This document shows positions 1 through 6,003 of a DNA stretch of 22,218 bases, piece after piece. A model generated the notes under the pieces. The model was not told the DNA's origin. It made no database searches and saw only the letters and a program-made list of their open reading frames with translations. This DNA comes from JADFUS01 sp964600025 (GTDB taxonomy: Bacteria; Bacteroidota; Bacteroidia; Bacteroidales; Rikenellaceae), in the NCBI GenBank assembly GCA_964600025.1, contig CAZRHJ010000034.1:1-22218 (forward strand), given 5' to 3'. How positions within the stretch are numbered: position 1 is the first letter of the stretch; each line of letters begins with the position of its first letter. Position numbers and translations under genes: made by a program.

Positions 1-171
1 GACCATCAGCAAAATAGCCTAAGAGATCCGAGTTTATTAGAAACTTGGACGATTTAGGAAAGGGAAAAATTTTAAAAATCATTTTCCAAGCCCCCTTACA
101 AGTTAAAACACTATAATACATTGTTGCTTAGCCTATTGCAATGATTTTTAAATTTTTTACTTGACAACAAT
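1..171 (+). repeat. Dispersed palindromic repeat, copy 1a (cut by window edge)
   Basis: From about position 10 this stretch aligns with the 3' two thirds of the copy at 4947-5167. Shared blocks in the same order are aaaatagcctaagaga (11-26), cgagtttattag-aacttg (29-47), agcccccttacaa (89-101), a hairpin-prone stretch (103-145), and ttttttac followed by ttgacaacaat (153-171). The last block is the reverse complement of the attgttgtc block that opens the 4947 copy, so it may be a terminal inverted repeat. The left part lies outside the window or has diverged. Confidence 0.65.
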
Positions 172-183
172 AATTTAGTTTTG

Positions 184-262
184 TTCGCTAAAAACGAAAC
201 TCGCATATTTTAAAATTTCGGCAAACTGTATTTTCTGAAATTTACAAAATATGCGAGTTTTT
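184..262 (+). repeat. Dispersed repeat, copy 1b: miniature form folding into one long hairpin
   Basis: It starts with ttcgctaaaaacgaaactcgc, shared with the copies at 4947 and 18600. The arms 197-211 and 246-260 are perfect 15-bp inverse complements (aaactcgcatatttt / aaaatatgcgagttt). A second 7-bp pair lies inside them (aaatttc 213-219 / gaaattt 237-243). The middle of the long repeat is missing, so the two outer arms are brought close together. T-rich sequence follows the stem on both strands, so it could also end transcription of the aminotransferase operon arriving from the right on the minus strand. Confidence 0.6.
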
Positions 263-297
263 AAGATTTTTACAAATAGAAATATTGCTGAATATAT

Positions 298-1605
298 CTA
301 ATGATTTTGGTTGAATAATTTTGCTCTTTGTTCGAGGATAGGGAATAATTGTTCGTTCATAAATGACGAACAAGCTCTAACGCCTTGTTTGTCGCAACCT
401 GTTGTAGATAAGGATATTGAGCTAATTCCGTAATATAATAGTTCTTGCATAAGCTCACCACTTGTCATATTCTTGTAGCCTAATGTAAAGAAAAATCCAT
501 CTCCTACTTTTCTGTCGCAATCCTTGTCATATACTATGTGAAACCCGTTTTGTTCAAATATTTCTCTCATTCGTTTTGTGCGACGCTCGTACTCTCTACA
601 TTCATCAACAAAATTGAAAACTCCATCATTTGCTGCTTTGAACATTGCCCAAAGTGCGTATTGAGTTGTGTGAGTTACGCCACTACACATACTATATAAA
701 ATAATTGCATTAAACACTTTCCCAAATTCTGCAATAGAATATCTTTGTTCAAATGTTTCGTATTTGCGTTTGTAGAGAGAATCTGAGATACATACCATTG
801 CCATTCTACCTCCTGCATAACTAAACATTTTTGACGAAGAAACCAATATTATATAGTTGTCTGTATATTTAGCGATACTTGGTTGAAATGGGGCTTTGAA
901 TGGTGTAGACATATCTTCTCTAAAATCCATACACACATAAGCCAAATCTTCCAAAACAATAGCGTCCCATTTTTCGGCACATTCTGCAATTATTTGCAAT
1001 TCTAATTCTGTAAGGCAAGTCCAAGCAGGATTATTAGGATTAGAATATATAATAGCTGAAATATTGCCACACGAAAGCACGTTATCTAATTTTTCTCTTA
1101 GTTTTTCGCCTCGATATTCATATATATCAAAGTTTGTTTGTTTTAATCCAACTGTTTTTGCTTGAAGTTTTTGAACTGGAAACCCAGGGTCTAAAAACAA
1201 TACAGTGTCTTTGTTAGTGTAGGCTTGTGAGATAGTTGTCAAAACTGCATACATTCCACCAATACTACCAGTTGTAGGACTACAACAGTTTGCTGAAAGC
1301 TCAATATCCAAAAATGCTTTAAGAAAACGAGATGTTTCTTTTTTAAGTTCTGGAATACCAGCCGCTGGTGGATAAACGCCACTCAAACCTTTGTTTATTG
1401 CTTCTATTTCAGCCTTGCGACCTATCTCCGAAGGAGTAAGTGCAGGAACACCTAATTCCATACGTATAAATGGAATTTTGGTTCTCTCTTCTATTGTTTG
1501 AACTATGCCAACTACTTGTGCGATAGATGCTTCTGAAAGATTTTTGACATTATATTTACTTGCAATTTCATCTATCTCGCTACGTTCAAAAATACTATTG
1601 TTCAT
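298..1605 (-). CDS. PLP-dependent aminotransferase, class I/II
   Basis: Fold-type I aminotransferase of 435 residues, predicted cytosolic. Visible signature elements in family order are: SPTTGS (109-114), the phosphate-side glycine/serine turn; NPNNPAW (189-195) with the PLP-contacting Asn; LEDLAY (218-223) with Asp220 for the pyridine nitrogen and Tyr223; SSSKMF (256-261) with Lys259 as the Schiff-base lysine; Arg267 after AGG; and Arg410 in GVRACSS as the likely substrate-carboxylate arginine. All catalytic positions are intact. The substrate cannot be read from the sequence. It is the last gene of a four-gene minus-strand operon, and its ATG overlaps the end of the preceding lipoprotein gene by 11 nt, which suggests coupled translation. 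Confidence is high for the family and low for the exact reaction. Confidence 0.9.
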   Translation of the reverse strand: MNNSIFERSEIDEIASKYNVKNLSEASIAQVVGIVQTIEERTKIPFIRMELGVPALTPSEIGRKAEIEAINKGLSGVYPPAAGIPELKKETSRFLKAFLDIELSANCCSPTTGSIGGMYAVLTTISQAYTNKDTVLFLDPGFPVQKLQAKTVGLKQTNFDIYEYRGEKLREKLDNVLSCGNISAIIYSNPNNPAWTCLTELELQIIAECAEKWDAIVLEDLAYVCMDFREDMSTPFKAPFQPSIAKYTDNYIILVSSSKMFSYAGGRMAMVCISDSLYKRKYETFEQRYSIAEFGKVFNAIILYSMCSGVTHTTQYALWAMFKAANDGVFNFVDECREYERRTKRMREIFEQNGFHIVYDKDCDRKVGDGFFFTLGYKNMTSGELMQELLYYGISSISLSTTGCDKQGVRACSSFMNEQLFPILEQRAKLFNQNH

Positions 1606-2005
1606 TTGTATTACAGAATTTTAGTTCTCCACTAATATATAATTTATATTCTTTGTCTGACTTGGTTAGTCGATAAGCACCGCCTTCCCAATATGTGTCT
1701 TTTTGTGCTATAATGATGTTTTTGGAATTGCTTACATTGAATAACTCAACATTTGTAGAATCATTAGAAAAAACTACAAAACAGTTATTCTCTTTATTCG
1801 CAATATTGCTTAGTGATACGCCTATTTCCCAAACTCTTATACAGTCTTGTTTTACTTCACTCCACACGTATCCTGCGGAGGATTTACAGCCGTGAGCATC
1901 TTGGTCTGCCCCTACTATATTGTCAATTTGCTTTGGTGTATCTGACGAACATTTGCAAGATACAAATACAAGTATTGCAAATGCAATCAAAAATATTTTC
2001 TTCAT
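1595..2005 (-). CDS. Small lipoprotein, unknown function
   Basis: A 136-residue protein with a lipoprotein signal: MKK, a hydrophobic stretch (4-15) and the lipobox FVSC with Cys17 as the lipidation site, followed by K, S and D residues. The mature part has the pattern DAHGC-SSAGYVWSEVKQDCIR (about 36-57), with two cysteines that could form a disulfide. As I recall, similar short Bacteroidales lipoproteins share this HGC...SAGY.WSE....CIR pattern, but I know of no established function. It is predicted to sit in the inner or outer membrane facing the periplasm or surface. It begins 5 nt after the MscS stop and overlaps the aminotransferase start, so it is an operon member. Confidence 0.8.
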   Translation of the reverse strand: MKKIFLIAFAILVFVSCKCSSDTPKQIDNIVGADQDAHGCKSSAGYVWSEVKQDCIRVWEIGVSLSNIANKENNCFVVFSNDSTNVELFNVSNSKNIIIAQKDTYWEGGAYRLTKSDKEYKLYISGELKFCNTNEQ

Positions 2006-2010
2006 AGGTT

Positions 2011-2871
2011 TTAATTTTTATGAATAGTAAGTTGTGGAAACGGAATGTCTATATTGTTTTCATTCAATGTGTTATATACCATCTCCATCATATCCGAACG
2101 AACTGTCAAAAAATCTGCTGGTTTTACCCATACCTTTAACTCAAAATTTACGGAATTATCTGCCAATTCAGTTACTAATATAGTTGTGTTTTCTGGGTTT
2201 ACCACTCGTGGGTCTTTTATAGCATTTTCTATAATAAGTTGTTTGACTTGTTTCAAATCCGAGCCATAAGCTACTCCAAAAGGTAAGTCAATTCGTCTGT
2301 TTCTCTCTGATGACCAGTTGATTAGCGAACTTGATGAAATAGAACTATTAGGAACTATCAAGTTTTCGTTAGTCCCGTGTTTTTCTATAACCGTACAAAA
2401 TAATTGTACTTCTTTGACAATACCTCTATCTCCTCCAAACTCCACATCGTCGCCAGTCTTGAAAGGTTTGAGAATTAAAATAATTACCCCACCAGCAAAA
2501 TTTTGAAGTGTGCCTTGTAGTGCCAAACCAATAGCCAAACCTGCTGCACCAATCATTGCTACCAGCGAAGTAACCTCAAATCCTAAATAATTGACCAAAC
2601 CTAAAATAAGTACAATTCTAAGTAGAACGCTAATCATTAAAGTTACGAAATTAACTACTGAAAGGTCTATTTCACGCTTAGTTAAAGTCTTACGTACAAA
2701 TTTTAGAATTAATGTGATGACTTTCCAAAGTACAAAAAATGAAATAAGTGCAAAAGCTAATTTTGGTAAATATTCCAAAATTGATTTCAATGTGTTGTGT
2801 AGAACTTCTTCTACCATAGAGCTATCTACATTAGAATTTTGAATAAAAGAATTAATAAAAAATGTTTTCAT
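2011..2871 (-). CDS. mscS: Mechanosensitive channel of small conductance, MscS type
   Basis: At 286 residues it is the size of classical MscS. There are three hydrophobic segments at about 33-57, 73-97 and 100-135. The third is the pore helix and reads GAAGLAIGLALQG-LQNFAGG, the Gly/Ala-packed TM3 sequence characteristic of E. coli MscS. It is followed by KPFKTGDDV, the start of the beta domain. The C-terminus holds the alpha/beta domain and ends near IPFPQ, also a family hallmark. MscS opens under membrane tension to release solutes on osmotic downshock. The gene starts 12 nt after the sigma-54 regulator and ends 5 nt before the lipoprotein gene. Co-transcription with an aminotransferase is probably not functional coupling. 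Confidence 0.93.
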   Translation of the reverse strand: MKTFFINSFIQNSNVDSSMVEEVLHNTLKSILEYLPKLAFALISFFVLWKVITLILKFVRKTLTKREIDLSVVNFVTLMISVLLRIVLILGLVNYLGFEVTSLVAMIGAAGLAIGLALQGTLQNFAGGVIILILKPFKTGDDVEFGGDRGIVKEVQLFCTVIEKHGTNENLIVPNSSISSSSLINWSSERNRRIDLPFGVAYGSDLKQVKQLIIENAIKDPRVVNPENTTILVTELADNSVNFELKVWVKPADFLTVRSDMMEMVYNTLNENNIDIPFPQLTIHKN

Positions 2872-2883
2872 ATATAATTTAAT

Positions 2884-4053
2884 TTAAAAAGTAACAAATT
2901 TCTGTACGTTTTCGGTAGTAATTGGGTTAGAACCGAGTATTACGAGCCTTTCTACAACATTATGTAGTTCACGAATATTTCCCGTCCAATTTTTGTTTTG
3001 TAGCATTTCAACAGCCATTGGTTCAATGGTTTTGGTATCATACGAATAGTAATTACAAATTTCTTTTATAAACGCTTCTATCAAAATAGGAATATCCATA
3101 ATCCTTTGATTAAGCGAAGGAACTTTTATTTCTATAACACTAATTCTGTGATACAAGTCCTCTCTAAATCTGCCGTTAGAAATTTCTTCTTTTAGGTTTT
3201 TGTTTGTGGCTGCAATCACTCTTACATCAACCTGAATTTCTTCATCTCCACCCACACGAGTTATTTTCTTTTCTTGCAAAGCTCTAAGCACTTTTGCTTG
3301 TGCCGAAAGGCACATATCTCCAATCTCGTCCAAAAACAAAGTCCCTCCGTTGGCTTGTTCAAATTTTCCTTTGCGGAGTTTGACAGCCGAGGTAAACGAG
3401 CCTTTCTCGTGTCCAAACATCTCACTTTCTATCAATTCTTGTGGAATTGCAGCACAGTTTACCTCCACAAATGGTTTGTCTTTGCGTTTAGAAAGTGCGA
3501 ATATGCTTCTTGCAACAAGTTCCTTGCCAGTTCCGTTTTCGCCAGTGATAATCACTCTTGCATCAGAAGGAGCAACAACTCGTATCATCTCACGAATACT
3601 CTCAATATCTGGGCTTATGCCCACAATTTTATCAAAATATGTTGCAATTTCTTTTGTTTCTTCGGCCTGTAATTCTTGTTTTATCGGTGTCTTAGAATTA
3701 TAATATTCTATCGCTTTCGATATTTCGTTAATCAACAGTGGCACATTTATTGGTGGTGACAAAACAGCATAAGCACCAAATTCAATAGCCTGTTCAGTAA
3801 TTTGTTTGTTGATTTTGTTTAAAACATATATAAGAGTGGCAGAGGAATTTAGCTTAGAGATAGTTTCAGAGGTGATTATATCTTCATCATACAAGGTTTT
3901 GTGATGAGATATAACTATCGAAAATTTTTGAGATTCTATAAGTTGTTTTGCTTGTTCAATATCAGATTCAACAACAACATTATAATTCTCGTGCATAAGT
4001 AATTCTTTCAGAGAGTTACCTATGGCTCTTGATGATATTAATATTGTTTTCAT
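2884..4053 (-). CDS. Sigma-54 (RpoN) activator, AAA+ type, with degenerate receiver and no HTH
   Basis: 389 residues, in two parts. Residues 1-118 have the alpha/beta spacing of a response-regulator receiver, but the key residues are gone: strand 1 reads ILISSRA with no acidic pair, strand 3 ends IVISHH where the phospho-Asp should be, and the conserved Lys is replaced in VLSPPI. Residues 143-389 form a complete AAA+ sigma-54 interaction domain: Walker A GENGTGKE (171-178), sigma-contact loop GSFTSA (218-223, canonical GAFTGA), Walker B TLFLDEIG (238-245), arginine-finger region GRFREDLYHR (294-303) and sensor II GNIREL (358-363). The protein ends at residue 389, directly after the AAA+ lid, so the usual C-terminal Fis-like DNA-binding domain is absent. 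It is the first gene of the operon. It probably remodels RNAP-sigma54 in response to something other than aspartyl phosphorylation. Confidence 0.9.
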   Translation of the reverse strand: MKTILISSRAIGNSLKELLMHENYNVVVESDIEQAKQLIESQKFSIVISHHKTLYDEDIITSETISKLNSSATLIYVLNKINKQITEQAIEFGAYAVLSPPINVPLLINEISKAIEYYNSKTPIKQELQAEETKEIATYFDKIVGISPDIESIREMIRVVAPSDARVIITGENGTGKELVARSIFALSKRKDKPFVEVNCAAIPQELIESEMFGHEKGSFTSAVKLRKGKFEQANGGTLFLDEIGDMCLSAQAKVLRALQEKKITRVGGDEEIQVDVRVIAATNKNLKEEISNGRFREDLYHRISVIEIKVPSLNQRIMDIPILIEAFIKEICNYYSYDTKTIEPMAVEMLQNKNWTGNIRELHNVVERLVILGSNPITTENVQKFVTF

Positions 4054-4065
4054 TACACAGTTACA

Positions 4066-4097
4066 TTTGTATTTTCGACAAAATATAATTATATTTG
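4066..4097 (+). promoter_or_regulatory. Bacteroidetes-type promoter upstream of the DUF4290 gene
   Basis: TTTG at 4066-4069, a 20-nt spacer, and TATATTTG at 4090-4097 match the -33/-7 consensus of the Bacteroidetes major sigma factor. Transcription would start near 4104 and give a leader of about 170 nt. A second -7 match, TATATTTG at 4200-4207, has no good -33 partner but would give a shorter leader. The region 4054-4277 separates divergent genes and holds nothing else recognisable. Confidence 0.6.
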
Positions 4098-4277
4098 TGC
4101 CGTCTTTACAGTTTCAGTCGATATTTATGTGTTTGATTTCCAAACATACTACAATATTAGTAATTTTTTTTTGAGTGAGCAAATTTTTCATAATTTTTAT
4201 ATATTTGCACTCGTTTTACCAATGTAAAAATATGATTTTACTTTTCAATAATTTTAAATATAAACATTTATCCATAT

Positions 4278-4937
4278 ATGGAAAAAAACTATAATACAAG
4301 TCGTGGTAAACTTCAATTACCAGAATATGGCAGAAATATTCTTCAAATGATTGATGCTCTCAAAAAAATAGAAGATAGGGATAAACGCTCCGAACAAGCA
4401 AAAGTTATTATTGATGTTATGGGCAATATCAATCCTACACTTAGAGATTCCACAGACTACAAACACAAAATTTGGGATCATTTGTTTATTATTGCAGATT
4501 TCAATTTAGATATAGACTGTCCTTACGACATTCCTACTCGTGAATCATATAATGTAGCCCCAGATAGAATTAAATACCCTAAGCGTAATTTTAGTCATAA
4601 GCAATATGGCAACAATATTCGTCAGGTATTCAACACTGTTACAAAATACAAAAACAAAGAATTGGTGGATAGGGTAATGGTCGATATTGCCAAGTTTATG
4701 AAAAACAAATCTTATGAATACAACAAAGAATATCCATCAGATGATGTAATTCTAAACGATATGCGAAAATTCTCTGACAATGATTTTTACGTTGATGACA
4801 ATGTGATGAATGGTGCAAGAATAGTCATAAACCGCAATAACAACAATCGCAACCAAAAGCAGAAGAATACAAATAATCGCAACAATCAAAATAATTCTAA
4901 GCAATATAAGCAGAATAAATATAGAACTAATAAATAA
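4278..4937 (+). CDS. DUF4290 family protein
   Basis: 219 residues. The first ~170 match the Bacteroidetes-specific DUF4290 pattern as I know it: YNT-RGKLQLPEYGRNI near the start, KIEDR, a MGNINP-LRD block, the KHKIWDHLFI-ADF-LDID block, and YGNNIR further on. Conserved His, Trp and Asp residues in the middle block suggest a structured core, but no function has been established to my knowledge. The last ~35 residues are almost only Asn, Gln, Lys, Arg and Tyr, so they are probably disordered and could bind nucleic acid (inference). The gene is monocistronic, divergent from the sigma-54 regulator, and followed by a repeat element with a terminator-like stem. No signal peptide or membrane segment is seen. 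Confidence 0.88.
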   Translation: MEKNYNTSRGKLQLPEYGRNILQMIDALKKIEDRDKRSEQAKVIIDVMGNINPTLRDSTDYKHKIWDHLFIIADFNLDIDCPYDIPTRESYNVAPDRIKYPKRNFSHKQYGNNIRQVFNTVTKYKNKELVDRVMVDIAKFMKNKSYEYNKEYPSDDVILNDMRKFSDNDFYVDDNVMNGARIVINRNNNNRNQKQKNTNNRNNQNNSKQYKQNKYRTNK

Positions 4938-4946
4938 TTATATTAT

Positions 4947-5167
4947 ATTGTTGTCTGCTAAAAACGAAACTCGCCTATCTTGTCTATTTCACTGATGCTC
5001 TGCTTCACGTACGCCAGTACGCTACGTTATATATGCAAAATAGCCTAAGAAATTCGAATTTATTAGGAACTTGTACAATTTTTAAAAGCCCCCTACAAAT
5101 AAAAGTACTGTAATTGATTAAGAAATAATCCATTACAGTACTTTTGATTTTTTTACTGGACAGCAAT
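4947..5167 (+). repeat. Dispersed palindromic repeat, copy 2 (most complete)
   Basis: A 221-bp element between convergent genes. Its ends are imperfect inverted repeats: attgttgtctgctaa at 4947-4961 against ttactggacagcaat at 5153-5167, 11 of 15 matching. Inside are a conserved core (4959-5035) with outer arm aaactcg (4967-4973), a small hairpin cgtac-gcca-gtacg (5008-5021), the block atagcctaaga (5041-5051), the opposite outer arm cgaattt (5055-5061), the block agccccctacaa (5087-5098), and a perfect 14-bp stem (5101-5114 / 5132-5145) followed by seven T. No ORF of note is inside. Confidence 0.75.
5101..5154 (+). terminator. Rho-independent terminator inside repeat copy 2
   Basis: Perfect 14-bp arms aaaagtactgtaat (5101-5114) and attacagtactttt (5132-5145) with a 17-nt loop, followed by ga and a run of seven T (5148-5154). 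It would end transcripts from the DUF4290 gene about 165 nt after its stop, and because the left arm begins with AAAA it could also act on the minus strand. Confidence 0.65.
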
Positions 5168-5178
5168 AATTCGAATAT

Positions 5179-6003
5179 CTATACAAATAAATCAATCTTT
5201 GCAGGAGCCATAAAATTATCTTCTAATTGTTTTTTGTGCATCAAAAATATTTCTGTATCAAAATATTTAGCACCTACGGGGCAAAGTTTTACACAAGCAC
5301 AGCATTTAACGCATACCCCAGTAATTTCTTTTACGTTGTTGGGGTTGATAGCACCAGTTGGGCAGTGATTGACACATATTTTGCAATCTGTACACTTGTC
5401 AGAAGTTTTTGGCTTTGTAGCCAAAAATTTATCTCTATCTTCATCGTTCCCATTAGGTTTGTAGTATGGTCTGTATGGAAAATCTCCCGAAACCTCAATA
5501 TCACTAAAATCTTCAATATTGTTTATGCTTGTAATTTTTGTGATACATTTTTGTGCAAAAGATTCTGCCAAATTCAAATCTTCTGTGTTTGGACGATTGG
5601 CAGCCATAGTACGAGAAAAAGAATGTTCTCCCACAAAAGCCCCAGCAGCAACTACCTTAAATCCTCCGTCTTGCAGAGTGTTTTTAAGCTCCAAAAGAGA
5701 ATCTTCGTAAGCTCTGTTGCCATACACAACCACTGCAATAGCAAGAGAGTTTTGAGCCTTAAAACTTTTGATATATTTGATTACGATACTCGGAACTCTA
5801 CCTGCATACACTGGCACACCAAACACCACAATATCATCTCTGCCATATATTTTTGGCTCAATACGATTTTGTGGAAGAGTAAAATCAAATTCCTTTGATT
5901 CTATGTTATAGTTTTGTGCAATATAATTTCCAAGCACACTAACCACCTTTTGGGTAGTTAGTGTTGGGCTGAAAAATATTTTATGTAGAGTTTTGGGCGT
6001 CAT
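5179..6003 (-). CDS. EFR1-type flavodoxin / 2[4Fe-4S] ferredoxin fusion
   Basis: 274 residues, cytosolic. Residues 8-150 look like a flavodoxin-fold domain: the FFSPTLTTQKV stretch (10-20) occupies the FMN phosphate-loop position, and VVFGVPVYAGRVP (59-71) the next flavin loop. Residues 200-245 contain two [4Fe-4S] motifs, C-x2-C-x2-C-x3-CP at Cys204/207/210/214 and the same spacing at Cys231/234/237/241, with an extra Cys235. All eight cluster ligands are present. The domain order is that of the EFR1 family, which joins flavin and iron-sulfur electron carriers; the physiological partner is unknown. Its ATG shares a base with the TAA stop of the upstream C69 dipeptidase gene (TAATG), indicating translational coupling. 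Confidence 0.9.
   Translation of the reverse strand: MTPKTLHKIFFSPTLTTQKVVSVLGNYIAQNYNIESKEFDFTLPQNRIEPKIYGRDDIVVFGVPVYAGRVPSIVIKYIKSFKAQNSLAIAVVVYGNRAYEDSLLELKNTLQDGGFKVVAAGAFVGEHSFSRTMAANRPNTEDLNLAESFAQKCITKITSINNIEDFSDIEVSGDFPYRPYYKPNGNDEDRDKFLATKPKTSDKCTDCKICVNHCPTGAINPNNVKEITGVCVKCCACVKLCPVGAKYFDTEIFLMHKKQLEDNFMAPAKIDLFV

Noticed and set aside
3274..3703. Two plus-strand open frames of 132 and 117 residues inside the sigma-54 regulator gene
   Set aside because: They lie antisense to the conserved Walker A to Walker B region, whose constrained codons keep the opposite frames open. No promoter or family match.
2884..4053. Frameshifted NtrC-type gene that lost its HTH by mutation
   Set aside because: The sequence after the stop runs directly into the MscS start (12 nt later); no remnant of an HTH is seen in any frame there, so the short form seems to be the native one.
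4947..5167. Integron attC site or gene cassette
   Set aside because: The element is palindromic and intergenic, but the core words of attC sites (GTTRRRY and its complement) are not at its ends, and there is no integrase or cassette array.
5227..5898. A 223-residue open frame on the plus strand
   Set aside because: It is antisense to the EFR1-type gene, rich in Cys, Phe, Ile and His in the way of reverse-complement translations, and lacks any motif. The minus-strand gene has intact cluster ligands and operon context.
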